In this document: piece by piece, positions 23,979-31,367 of the stretch
Numbering within the stretch: position 1 is the stretch's first letter
Layout: each line of letters begins with the position of its first letter
Virus record (IMG/VR): IMGVR_UViG_3300043449_001668
Coordinates: 1 to 36,557 of that record
Source: a virus
Reading direction: 5' to 3' (one strand)
DNA: 36,557 nt
Position numbers and translations under genes: made by a program
The notes under the pieces: model-generated
Seen by the model: only the letters and a program-made list of their open reading frames with translations
Database searches by the model: none
What the model was told of the DNA's origin: nothing

Positions 23979-24508
23979 TCTCCACCCCCGATCCCGTGGG
24001 CGCGCTCGATGGCGCGGGCAAAGGCAATGGCGTCTTCCTCGCGGGTAATGTGCATCGGCCATCCGTACCAAATGTCGGCCACCTCTCCATCCGTCAGCGG
24101 CTGGCGCTGGGGCGGGGCGGTGTCTGAGTGAGCGCGCCAGTGGGTTACGTTGGCGTACTGCGGGTCGATGAACTTCTCGCCAATACCCGAACCACTCCAC
24201 CATAGGTCGCCGTCAGCTTGCGGCAGCACACCACACAAAACAGAACCGTCCCCCATGAGGATGTCTAACTCGTCACCCGGCGGGTATGGCTCTGTGATTG
24301 GTGTCCACGCCACCGGCTCCTGCCGCTCGGCCTGCTCGATGGCGAGGCGCAGGGCGTCTGCCGCCTCAGTAGCTACCTTGTGCGGATACATGGTCACAAT
24401 CGGACCGCCGTCCCTTGGCTTCCTGACCTGGATCTTAGTTTCGGGATTCTCATACCGGGCCAGCGTTTCCAGCGCCTCCAGCGCCTGCTTCATTGCGTCG
24501 ATGCTCAT
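23975..24508 (-). CDS. DUF551-like phage protein
   Basis: A 177-residue protein. The N-terminus MSIDAMKQALEALETLARYE is a common start of small phage proteins. The middle reads VAWTPITEPYPPGDELDILM, then DLWWSGSG and VTHWRAHSDTAPP, the DUF551 pattern of a small beta domain with conserved Trp residues. The C-terminus REEDAIAFARAIERAHGIGG is a helix. DUF551 proteins are common in phages but have no known role. Confidence 0.72.
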   Translation of the reverse strand: MSIDAMKQALEALETLARYENPETKIQVRKPRDGGPIVTMYPHKVATEAADALRLAIEQAERQEPVAWTPITEPYPPGDELDILMGDGSVLCGVLPQADGDLWWSGSGIGEKFIDPQYANVTHWRAHSDTAPPQRQPLTDGEVADIWYGWPMHITREEDAIAFARAIERAHGIGGGE

Positions 24509-24675
24509 AGCCGTGCCTCCGGCATATCGCTTGGATAGTCATCGCGCTTAGGAAATGGCCAAGGATTGCGTAAGCGTTGCAGCTCTTCTTCCTGCTTCTG
24601 GAGCTTGGCGTAGGCTTCCTTGGCAAACTTCACCAAATTGTCGTGCTCCCACGACTCAAAGTACGGGGCGCTCAC
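24505..24675 (-). CDS. Small hypothetical protein (GTG start)
   Basis: A 56-residue protein starting at GTG 24675, overlapping the stop of the upstream gene (GTGA). It reads SAPYFESWEHDNLVKFAKEA and EELQRLRNPWPFPKRDD, a short coiled coil followed by a Pro-rich tail. Its stop overlaps the DUF551-like start. No family is recognised. Confidence 0.62.
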   Translation of the reverse strand: MSAPYFESWEHDNLVKFAKEAYAKLQKQEEELQRLRNPWPFPKRDDYPSDMPEARL

Positions 24676-24839
24676 AGCCAGCCTCCGACGACGGCAATTA
24701 ACAAGCCGAACAGAATCACGCCAAATATGCCCGTTACTACTTTATCGGCGAAAGATAGTGGAGTTGGCTCAGTGTAAATGCCTCCTCGATGCCCGGGACC
24801 GAATGCTTCTTCCATAGTGCGGGGGAAACGGGTTTTCAT
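24672..24839 (-). CDS. Small protein with C-terminal membrane segment
   Basis: A 55-residue protein (MKTRFPRTMEEAFGPGHRGG). Residues 36-54 are hydrophobic (GIFGVILFGLLIAVVGGW) and form one membrane span. The RTMEEAFGP motif and the following TEPTPLSFADKVV recur in small phage membrane proteins as I recall them. Both ends overlap neighbours. Role unknown. Confidence 0.65.
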   Translation of the reverse strand: MKTRFPRTMEEAFGPGHRGGIYTEPTPLSFADKVVTGIFGVILFGLLIAVVGGWL

Positions 24840-25027
24840 GGTCGTTTAGCTTCCTTTAGGATTTCGATACGTTCTCGACTGGCGCGCAGCGTTGTGTAGC
24901 GCTGGTGCAGCCGCTCCAATACCGTCAGACGACGGTGCGTTATGCGCTCGTCTTCCAGCAGGCGCAGCACCTGCTCTTCGGACAAGTCCGCAAGAACCTC
25001 GTTAAGTTTTCGCCAGGAAAGTGCCAA
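24836..25027 (-). CDS. Small helical protein (TTG start)
   Basis: A 63-residue basic helical protein reading from TTG at 25027 (ALSWRKLNEVLADLSEEQVL). GGAG at 25035-25038 lies seven bases upstream and supports the rare start. The sequence LLEDERITHRRLTVLERLHQ is strongly amphipathic. It overlaps the upstream gene by 26 bases in another frame. Possibly a small DNA-associated or regulatory helix protein; no family recognised. Confidence 0.6.
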   Translation of the reverse strand: MALSWRKLNEVLADLSEEQVLRLLEDERITHRRLTVLERLHQRYTTLRASRERIEILKEAKRP

Positions 25028-25163
25028 TTTTCTTCTCCATATCGTCGATTAATCGCTCCAGCGCCGCGCGGCGCTTGGCTATCGAGTTAGCCCGCCGCAC
25101 AACAATCTTCATCTCAGCCTGGGCGGCCTTCATCTTCGCGCGCCACAAATCAATACGTCTCAC
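25002..25163 (-). CDS. Small basic helical protein after the helicase
   Basis: A 53-residue protein starting at GTG 25163 (RRIDLWRAKMKAAQAEMKIV), overlapping the helicase stop (GTGA). The whole length is a charged amphipathic helix (ANSIAKRRAALERLIDDMEK). It may be a helicase cofactor by position only. Confidence 0.6.
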   Translation of the reverse strand: MRRIDLWRAKMKAAQAEMKIVVRRANSIAKRRAALERLIDDMEKKIGTFLAKT

Positions 25164-26482
25164 TTGAGTTCCTCCATTGCAATGTCTGATAGCGCGCGCT
25201 TGTCGTGTAGCGCCGCCCAAATCTTTTCGTCTACCGTTTTGTTGGTGAGCATGACGTAGCACCAGACGTCATGGCGCTGCCCGGATCGATGCAAACGTCC
25301 GAGGGTCTGCTCGTACAGTTCCAGCGACCAAGGCAGGGACAGGAAAACGATTTTTGATCCTCCAAACTGCAAGTTAAGCCCGTGCCCGGCTGATTTCGGA
25401 TGCACCAGTAGCAACTCGATTTGCCCGGCGTTCCACCGTTCCACGGCACGGTCATCATCCAGCGTCTGAGCTTGCGGATAACGGCGACGAAGTTCCGCCA
25501 GCTCCTCTTGATAGGTGTACGCGATGAGAGTATTGGCATGTTGGTTCTCTTGAATCAACTCGTCAAGACGATCAAATTTGTGGCCGCTAAACCACACCGA
25601 TTTTTGTGTCACAATGAACTTACCGGGCGTGATGGAGGGGCTACTATTCGTTTCATAAACAAAGCCCGACGCCATCTGTTGCAACTTTCCTGTTACAACG
25701 CCCGCATTGACCGCAATCGCTTTGGCGTCGGGGAACTCGACGACAAAGTTCTTTTTCATCTCGTTGTACTTGGTCATGTCCATGTCGCAGCGCACCTCGA
25801 CCGTGTGCAGCGGCGGCAATTTGTCTTTGTACTCGCCCGGCTCCAGCACGAACGTGGCGGGCTTGATCTTCTCCATGACCCGCGCCAGCGAACCAGGGCG
25901 CGGGGCCCAATCGCCAAACTCCTTGTTCATCAGCACAAAGTACGTCTGCATGAACGCGCCTTTGGAGCGCCCCAGAAGCGTCTGATCGACGATCTTGCAC
26001 TGGCCAAACACGTCCTCCAGGCCGTTGCTGGTGAACGAGCCCGTAAGCCCCCAGCGAATACGGCAATCGAGCACCTTAGACAGAGCCTTGAACCTAGCGC
26101 CAGAAGGGTTTTTTAGGCGCGTGAGTTCGTCAAAGACTACACCGTCGAACGTTGGGTTCAGACTAGCCAGCCACTGGATGTTGTCGTAGTTGATCACGAC
26201 GACCTGCGCGTTCAGGGCCGCCTTGCGCTGGGCTGGCGTGCCCACGGCGACGGCAAGCTGTAGGCCAGGGGCCCACTTCGGCGCCTCGACGGGCCACACG
26301 TCGGTGCAGACGCGCTTGGGGGCGAGCACCAGCCAACGCTTGACCACGCCGTTGTCCAGCATCGCCTTCATGGCCGTGAGCGTGATCGCCGTCTTGCCTG
26401 CGCCCACTGGCGCAAGGATCATCGCCCTGTCGTGTTCGTACAGGAAGTCGGCGGCTGTCTCTTGATAATCACGCAGCTTCAT
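25160..26482 (-). CDS. SNF2-family DEAD-like helicase
   Basis: A 440-residue ATP-dependent helicase or translocase. Motifs in order: KLRDYQ at the N-terminus (2-7), Walker A APVGAGKT (24-31), VFDELTRLKN as motif II (117-125), GLTGSFTSN as motif III (145-153), then in the second RecA-like domain the KSAGHGLNLQ stretch and QTLGRLHRSGQ (motif VI) near the end. Phage SNF2 proteins of this kind commonly act in replication or recombination. It overlaps genes on both sides by four bases and follows the VRR-NUC nuclease in the same operon. Confidence 0.92.
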   Translation of the reverse strand: MKLRDYQETAADFLYEHDRAMILAPVGAGKTAITLTAMKAMLDNGVVKRWLVLAPKRVCTDVWPVEAPKWAPGLQLAVAVGTPAQRKAALNAQVVVINYDNIQWLASLNPTFDGVVFDELTRLKNPSGARFKALSKVLDCRIRWGLTGSFTSNGLEDVFGQCKIVDQTLLGRSKGAFMQTYFVLMNKEFGDWAPRPGSLARVMEKIKPATFVLEPGEYKDKLPPLHTVEVRCDMDMTKYNEMKKNFVVEFPDAKAIAVNAGVVTGKLQQMASGFVYETNSSPSITPGKFIVTQKSVWFSGHKFDRLDELIQENQHANTLIAYTYQEELAELRRRYPQAQTLDDDRAVERWNAGQIELLLVHPKSAGHGLNLQFGGSKIVFLSLPWSLELYEQTLGRLHRSGQRHDVWCYVMLTNKTVDEKIWAALHDKRALSDIAMEELK

Positions 26483-26739
26483 TTGATGTTTTGTCTAGCG
26501 GCCAGCATCTGAGCAAGCGTTTGCTCATTTCCCTGCGCTACCTGAAGCTCAATCTTCAGCCGCTTATTTTCCGCATGAAGTCGGCGCAGTTCGGCGGCGG
26601 CCTCGTGTCGCCAGTCTTCCGTGTTGCAGGACTCGCACTGCGGATCAGTTCGGCCTCTATCCTTGTATGCAGGCAGGCAGCGGCAGTAGTCCTCGCCAAT
26701 CTCATCAGCCAGTCTCAAGGCTTCCGGTTGTTTTTCCAC
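26479..26739 (-). CDS. Small protein with Cys cluster and coiled coil
   Basis: An 86-residue protein, start taken as GTG 26739 with AGGGG just upstream. YCRCLPAYKDRGRTDPQCES then CN gives four or more cysteines in a C-x-C ... C-x-x-C pattern that may bind zinc. It is followed by AAAELRRLHAENKRLKIELQ, a coiled coil shared almost exactly with 23531-23710. The end overlaps the helicase start (ATGA). Function unknown. Confidence 0.62.
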   Translation of the reverse strand: MEKQPEALRLADEIGEDYCRCLPAYKDRGRTDPQCESCNTEDWRHEAAAELRRLHAENKRLKIELQVAQGNEQTLAQMLAARQNIK

Positions 26740-26747
26740 AATGTCCC

Positions 26748-27023
26748 CTAGATAAGTTCTCTCGCCCACCCATCTACTTGTTCTTTCGTCCACAGGCACG
26801 CGTACTTCTGTTTCAGACGCGCCATGTCAGAGCAGAAGATCTTCTGCAACTCCGACAGCCGACCGCCTTTGGTCTTGAGTTCGACGAACCATGTTGTGCC
26901 ATCGGGCATGCATGCGATACGATCCGCGACCCCACGCTGGTTGGGCGATGTGAACTTGTACGTCTTGCCGCCCATGCGCTGGACTGTCCAGTCGAAGTGC
27001 TTTTCGATCTCGGCTTCTTTCAT
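26748..27023 (-). CDS. VRR-NUC domain nuclease
   Basis: A 91-residue protein. GVADRIACMPDGTTWFVELK and TKGGRLSELQ form the VRR-NUC core: Asp in VADR, Glu and Lys in FVELK, and the following Gln. Standalone VRR-NUC proteins in phages act as structure-specific nucleases, often beside SNF2 helicases as here. The ATG at 27023 was chosen over GTG 27032 since the predicted leftward transcript begins at about 27024. That would make the mRNA leaderless. Confidence 0.88.
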   Translation of the reverse strand: MKEAEIEKHFDWTVQRMGGKTYKFTSPNQRGVADRIACMPDGTTWFVELKTKGGRLSELQKIFCSDMARLKQKYACLWTKEQVDGWARELI

Positions 27024-27030
27024 GGCCCGC

Positions 27031-27060
27031 ACTGTATCACACTAAAAAACTTTTGCACAA
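27031..27060 (-). promoter_or_regulatory. Predicted leftward promoter for the VRR-NUC/SNF2 operon
   Basis: On the minus strand, -35 TTGTGC (27055-27060) and extended -10 TGATACAGT (hexamer 27031-27036) are 18 bases apart. The expected start near 27024 is one base before the ATG. The -35 overlaps that of the rightward promoter, so the two should compete. Confidence 0.55.
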
Positions 27061-27081
27061 GATATTTTTCTGTGCTACAGT
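27053..27081 (+). promoter_or_regulatory. Predicted rightward promoter for the replication operon
   Basis: TTGCAC (27053-27058), a 17-base spacer and TACAGT (27076-27081) with an upstream TG make a good extended -10 sigma-70 promoter. Transcription would begin near 27088 and reach the GTG at 27107 after a short leader carrying AGGA. Confidence 0.65.
27055..27075. promoter_or_regulatory. Palindromic operator candidate between -35 and -10
   Basis: GCACA (27055-27059) and TGTGC (27071-27075) are inverted repeats spaced by 11 bases, spanning the rightward promoter spacer and touching both -35 elements. A repressor bound here would shut off both operons. The CACA...TGTG form recalls NrdR boxes but is three bases longer, so a link to the NrdR-like protein is only a hypothesis. 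Confidence 0.45.
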
Positions 27082-27106
27082 TGGGCCTCAACAACAGGAA
27101 ACGACA

Positions 27107-28228
27107 GTGCAACACTCAAAGATCGTCGGCGGCTCTACCGCCAAGCGCGTGATCAACTGCCCTGGCAGCGTGGCCCTGGTGCAGCAAATGCCCCCACAGC
27201 CCAGCAGCAAATACGCCGACGAAGGCACGCTGCTGCACAACGTGATCAGCGAACTGCTCGACAGCGACACCGCAGTGCCCGAGGACTTCTTGGGCACCAA
27301 GTACAACGAGCAGGAACTCACGCAAGACCTCATCGACGAGAAGCTGTTGCCGGCTTTGGCGGCCCTCGACGAGATCGATCCCGACGACCGCATGCAGTAC
27401 GCCGTCGAGACGCTGGTGAACTTCGGCGACCTGCTGCCGGGCGTGTTCGGCTCGACCGACTTTCTGGGCCGCCTCGACGACAAGGCCATCGTGCTGGACT
27501 GGAAGTTCGGCGATGGCGTGATGGTCGAGGCCGAGGAAAACGAGCAGCTCATGTTCTACGCCGCAGCGGCGATGCGTACCGCGCATTGGGTCTTCGATGG
27601 CGCGACCGAGATTGAACTCATCATCGTGCAGCCCCCGTCGATCAAGCGCTGGGTGGCTACGCCCGAGCGCATCAAGCAGTTCGAGCGCGAGCTGGTCGCG
27701 GCTGTCAAGACTGCCCAAAAACCGGACGCCCCCTTGAAGACGGGCGATCACTGCCGCTGGTGCGCTGCCAAGCCAGTCTGTCCGCAGATGAACGGGGCGA
27801 TTGAGCGCGCGACGCGCCTGAAGATCAAAGAGTTGAGCGTTGAGCAAGTCAATCTGATGCTCTCGCAAGCGGACATCTTGGAAGACTGGATCAAAGACCT
27901 GCGCGCTTTGGCCTTCCAGATGGTGGAGAAGGGCGGCGTCAAACTGCCCGATCACAAACTTGTGGCCAAGCGCGCCACACGTTCCTGGGTGAGTGGTGCT
28001 AAAGAGGCACTGCTGGCCCTGGGGCTTACCGAATCTGAGTTGATGGAGATGGCGTCCCCGGCGCAAGTCGAGAAGATTCTTAAAAAGAAGAAGCTCGCCA
28101 TGCCCGAGGACATCACTGTCGCCATCAGCTCGGGTAGCACCCTCGCGCATCGGAGCGATCCGAGGCCGGAGGTGCTTCAACTTGGCGCTCAATTGAAGAG
28201 CGCTTTTTCTAAACTTGGAGTTCAATAA
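27107..28228 (+). CDS. Cas4/RecB-like nuclease (DUF2800)
   Basis: A 373-residue protein starting at GTG 27107, with AGGA seven bases upstream. The nuclease core shows FGSTDFLGRL (D118), IVLDWKFGDG (D131, K133) and ENEQLMFYAA (Q147), the RecB-family motifs. C18, C216, C219 and C225 are placed as in Cas4/AddB-type 4Fe-4S nucleases. DUF2800 proteins usually precede an SSB-like gene and a polymerase, as here. It probably processes DNA ends for replication or recombination. Its stop overlaps the next start (TAATG). Confidence 0.88.
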   Translation: MQHSKIVGGSTAKRVINCPGSVALVQQMPPQPSSKYADEGTLLHNVISELLDSDTAVPEDFLGTKYNEQELTQDLIDEKLLPALAALDEIDPDDRMQYAVETLVNFGDLLPGVFGSTDFLGRLDDKAIVLDWKFGDGVMVEAEENEQLMFYAAAAMRTAHWVFDGATEIELIIVQPPSIKRWVATPERIKQFERELVAAVKTAQKPDAPLKTGDHCRWCAAKPVCPQMNGAIERATRLKIKELSVEQVNLMLSQADILEDWIKDLRALAFQMVEKGGVKLPDHKLVAKRATRSWVSGAKEALLALGLTESELMEMASPAQVEKILKKKKLAMPEDITVAISSGSTLAHRSDPRPEVLQLGAQLKSAFSKLGVQ

Positions 28229-28860
28229 TGTCCAATCTCGTAACTTTCTCTGGTGCTAACCTTCCCGCAGTCGCAACGCTGTCAACCTCGCTTCGTGCTA
28301 TCAACACGGACGTGGGCGGCATCGGTGCCGGTGTGGCCATCCTCAAGATGGACAAGACCGGTCACTGGGTGTTCGGCGCGGATCAAACCGAAGTCGAAGA
28401 CGGCTCCCTGTGGGCCATCAACCCCTTCTCGTTCGTCCACGGCTACATTGCCTGGGGCGACGGCGAGGTGCTCGGCGAGAAGATGGTCAGCGTGAGCCAG
28501 CCCCTGCCCGAACTTGACGCTGCCCCGCCTAACGCTAAGAAGGGCTGGGAAGTGCAAGTCGGTTTGTCGTTGAAGTGCATCTCCGGTGGCGACAAAGGCA
28601 CCGAAGCGCGTTTCACGACCACGTCTGTCGGCGGCAAGCGCGCCGTGCAGACCCTGGCCGTCGCCTTGGCCGATCAGGTCGAGAAGGATCAGGACAAGCC
28701 TGTGGCGATTGTGCTGCTCAAAAAGGAGCACTATCAGCATAAATCATATGGTAGAATATTTACACCCGTTTTTGAGGTTATTGAGTGGGTGAGCATGGAC
28801 GGAGAGCCTAACGCAGAAGAAGGCGGGTCTGCCCCGGCGCGCCGTCGTCGAGCGGGCTAA
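28228..28860 (+). CDS. Putative single-stranded DNA-binding protein (DUF2815-like)
   Basis: A 210-residue protein between the Cas4-like nuclease and the polymerase, where DUF2815 SSB-like proteins normally sit. Aromatic residues are spread through beta stretches (GHWVFGADQT; LWAINPFSFVHGYIAWGDGE). The C-terminus is acidic then basic (DGEPNAEEGGSAPARRRRAG) rather than the pure acidic tail of bacterial SSB. It would coat single-stranded DNA during replication. A strong terminator follows. Confidence 0.72.
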   Translation: MSNLVTFSGANLPAVATLSTSLRAINTDVGGIGAGVAILKMDKTGHWVFGADQTEVEDGSLWAINPFSFVHGYIAWGDGEVLGEKMVSVSQPLPELDAAPPNAKKGWEVQVGLSLKCISGGDKGTEARFTTTSVGGKRAVQTLAVALADQVEKDQDKPVAIVLLKKEHYQHKSYGRIFTPVFEVIEWVSMDGEPNAEEGGSAPARRRRAG

Positions 28861-28866
28861 TCCGTA

Positions 28867-28898
28867 GCCGCTCTGCGGTGACGTAGAGCGGCTTTTTT
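28867..28898 (+). terminator. Rho-independent terminator after the SSB-like gene
   Basis: GCCGCTCT (28867-28874) pairs perfectly with AGAGCGGC (28885-28892) and is followed by six T. It would reduce transcription into the polymerase genes, so either read-through or an uncharted promoter serves the HNH and polymerase genes. Confidence 0.88.
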
Positions 28899-28917
28899 AC
28901 CTGACAGGAAGCACAAG

Positions 28918-29460
28918 ATGGAAGAAGTATGGCGAGACATTCCGGGATACGAAGGACGGTACCAAGCCAGCACCTTTGGCCGAATTCGATCTTTGCCGCG
29001 TGTGGAGTTCCGAAAGAACGCTTACGGCGGCTACGCTAACTGGGCGTATAGAGGTCGCATCTTGCGGGCGCGGCCTAAAGAGAGTGGGCATCTGAACGTT
29101 AGCCTTGGCGCGCGCAACACAAAAAAAGTGCACCGCTTAGTGCTAGAAACTTTTGTCGGGCCGTGCCCTGCGGGGCTAGAGTGCCTCCATGCCGATGGCG
29201 ACCCGACTAACAACCGAATCGGCAATTTACGTTGGGGCACTCGCGTAGACAACCGCGCGGATATGCGAACGCACGCGCAGCTCTACCGACGTAGGCAAGG
29301 CGCCACATGGCTGTCAGAAGACACTATACGCGCTATCAAAAGAGACCTCGCCGATGAAGCGCGCCCCACGCAAAAAGTGTTGGCTAAAAAATATGGCGTG
29401 CACTACAACACCATAGGGAATATAAATCGAGGCTTCACTCACAAATGGGTGGCCGCATGA
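28918..29460 (+). CDS. Free-standing HNH homing endonuclease (NUMOD4-HNH-HTH)
   Basis: A 180-residue protein. WRDIPGYEGRYQASTFGRIR (5-24) is a NUMOD4 DNA-binding motif. VHRLVLETFVGPCPAGLECL, H91, then GDPTNNRIGNLRWGT (94-108) forms an HNH_3 nuclease core. The C-terminus KVLAKKYGVHYNTIGNINRG (153-172) is a helix-turn-helix. It sits between the SSB-like gene's terminator and the polymerase gene, which it overlaps by four bases. Such genes home into essential phage genes, so the target may be the polymerase region of related phages. Confidence 0.9.
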   Translation: MEEVWRDIPGYEGRYQASTFGRIRSLPRVEFRKNAYGGYANWAYRGRILRARPKESGHLNVSLGARNTKKVHRLVLETFVGPCPAGLECLHADGDPTNNRIGNLRWGTRVDNRADMRTHAQLYRRRQGATWLSEDTIRAIKRDLADEARPTQKVLAKKYGVHYNTIGNINRGFTHKWVAA

Positions 29461-31367
29461 TTCTCTGGGTTGACTTTGAAACGAAGTCCGAAGTAGACCT
29501 GTCTGCTCACGGGGTCTACAACTACGCGCAGGATGCAAGCACCGATGTGCTGTGCATGTCCTACGCCTTCGACGACGAGGACGTGCAGACCTGGGTGCCT
29601 GGGCAACCGTTCCCCGAGCGCGTCAAGAACCACGGCGGTCAGATTCGCGCGCACAACGCCGCATTTGAACGCCTGATCTTTTGGTATGTCTTGCAAATCA
29701 ATTTTGGGCTGGAGCAGTTCTACTGCACCGCTACACAAGCCCGCGCCAACTGCGCGCCGGGCGGCCTAGAAGACGTGGGCCGCTTTGCTGGCGCGTCGAT
29801 GAAGAAAGACCATCGCGGCGCGCATCTCGTGCGCCAGTGCTGCATCCCGCCCTACAACACCGAACTCATCCCCGAGCTAATCCAGTACTGCGAGCAGGAC
29901 GTCCGGGCGATGCGCGCCGTCAGCAAGGGCATGCGCGACCTCTCGGCCGAAGAGCTGGCTGATTACCACGTCAACGAGCGGATCAACGACCGTGGCGTGC
30001 TGGTCGATGTTGACTTATGCAAAGCCGCGATCAAGTATGCACAGGAAGAACTCGTGGAGATCGAAAACATCGTTGCCGAGGTGACGAAGGACGAGATCAC
30101 CAGCGTGCGCTCGCCTAAAATGCGCGAATGGGTGCTAGAGCGCGTCGGGCCGCGTGCCAAGGCGCTGATGAAGCGCGAGGATAAGTATTCGATTGATAAA
30201 ACGGTGCGGGCTAATTTGCTCGCAATGGAGGATCCCGATGAAGTACCGCCCGACGTTGCTGAAGTTATCCAATGCGCGGACGACCTCTGGGCGTCTTCGG
30301 TTGCGAAGTTCAGCCGCCTTGCACAACTTGCTGATGCACAGGATGGTCGAGTGCGCGGGGCCTTCGTCTTTGCCGGAGGAAGCGCCACCGGCCGCGCCAG
30401 CTCCTACGGAGCCCAAGTTCACAATTTCACTCGCAAATGTGCCAAGGAACCCGAGGCTGTTAGAGCTGCAATGGTCAGAGGCCATGCAATTGTTCCACGA
30501 TTTGGGAAGCGCGTTACAGATGTCCTACGGGGAATGCTCAGGCCCGCACTGATCCCGGCCAAGGGCAAGCAGTTCGTCGTGGCCGATTGGTCGGCTGTTG
30601 AAGCGCGCGTTACGCCCTGGGCCAGCATGGAGCCTCAAGCCGAAGAGGTGCTCAACGTCTTTCGCGCCGGGCGTGACATTTACATCCGCGAGGCGGCGGG
30701 CATCTACCGCATCCCCGAGTCGCAGATCGGCCCTGAGTCCGACGAGCGCCAGATCGGCAAGGTGGCCATCCTGTCGCTGGGCTTTGCCGGTGGCGTGGGC
30801 GCCTTCGCCTCGATGGGCCGCAACTACGGCATCCATATGCCCGAGTCCGACGCCCGTCGCATTGTGGACGCATGGCGCAGGGCAAACTCTTGGGCGGTGG
30901 CGTACTGGCAAAAGCTGGAAGAGGCTTACACCCGGGCGATGCGAAACAAGGGGCACGAGTTCAAAGCCGGGCGCGTGACCTATTTGTTTGACGGACAGCA
31001 TCTTTGGTATGTATTGCCGTCAGGCCGCATACTTTGCTATCCATTTGCCCGGCTGGAGCCTGAGGGCGTGACCTACGCCAAGGCTTCGTGGAAACCCGCA
31101 GCCGATGCAAAAGAGTGGCCTCGGGCGCGGTTGTGGAAGGGTTTGGCGTGTGAAAATATCACCCAGGCCATTGCGAACGACTTGCTTCGCAACGCATTGC
31201 GCCATGTGGATGAGGTCGTTGCCCATATCCACGACGAAATCGTCCTCGAAACGAATGATCCGCAAGCCGTAGAGAACCTCAAACGTGTCATGTGTACAGC
31301 GCCCGCGTGGGCGCAGGGCCTGCCTCTCAACGCAGGCGTCAAAACTATGGAGCGCTACAGCAAATGA
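29457..31367 (+). CDS. DNA polymerase, family A with 3'-5' exonuclease
   Basis: A 636-residue replicative polymerase. The start is ATG 29457, overlapping the HNH stop (ATGA); an ATG four codons earlier is in frame but less likely. The exonuclease has WVDFET (D6, E8), AHNAAFE (66-71) and YCEQD (D148). The polymerase has motif A VADWSAVEAR (D377), motif B RQIGKVAILSLGF (R431, K435, F443) and motif C HIHDE (D593, E594). At the position of Pol I Tyr766 there is Phe, and at that of Phe762 there is Leu. All catalytic residues are present. It probably works with the primase-helicase next door. Confidence 0.94.
   Translation: MILWVDFETKSEVDLSAHGVYNYAQDASTDVLCMSYAFDDEDVQTWVPGQPFPERVKNHGGQIRAHNAAFERLIFWYVLQINFGLEQFYCTATQARANCAPGGLEDVGRFAGASMKKDHRGAHLVRQCCIPPYNTELIPELIQYCEQDVRAMRAVSKGMRDLSAEELADYHVNERINDRGVLVDVDLCKAAIKYAQEELVEIENIVAEVTKDEITSVRSPKMREWVLERVGPRAKALMKREDKYSIDKTVRANLLAMEDPDEVPPDVAEVIQCADDLWASSVAKFSRLAQLADAQDGRVRGAFVFAGGSATGRASSYGAQVHNFTRKCAKEPEAVRAAMVRGHAIVPRFGKRVTDVLRGMLRPALIPAKGKQFVVADWSAVEARVTPWASMEPQAEEVLNVFRAGRDIYIREAAGIYRIPESQIGPESDERQIGKVAILSLGFAGGVGAFASMGRNYGIHMPESDARRIVDAWRRANSWAVAYWQKLEEAYTRAMRNKGHEFKAGRVTYLFDGQHLWYVLPSGRILCYPFARLEPEGVTYAKASWKPAADAKEWPRARLWKGLACENITQAIANDLLRNALRHVDEVVAHIHDEIVLETNDPQAVENLKRVMCTAPAWAQGLPLNAGVKTMERYSK

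Noticed and set aside
27116-28225. Long open frame antisense to the Cas4-like nuclease gene
   Set aside because: It mirrors the sense gene nearly base for base and has no ribosome site; the sense strand has clear nuclease motifs.
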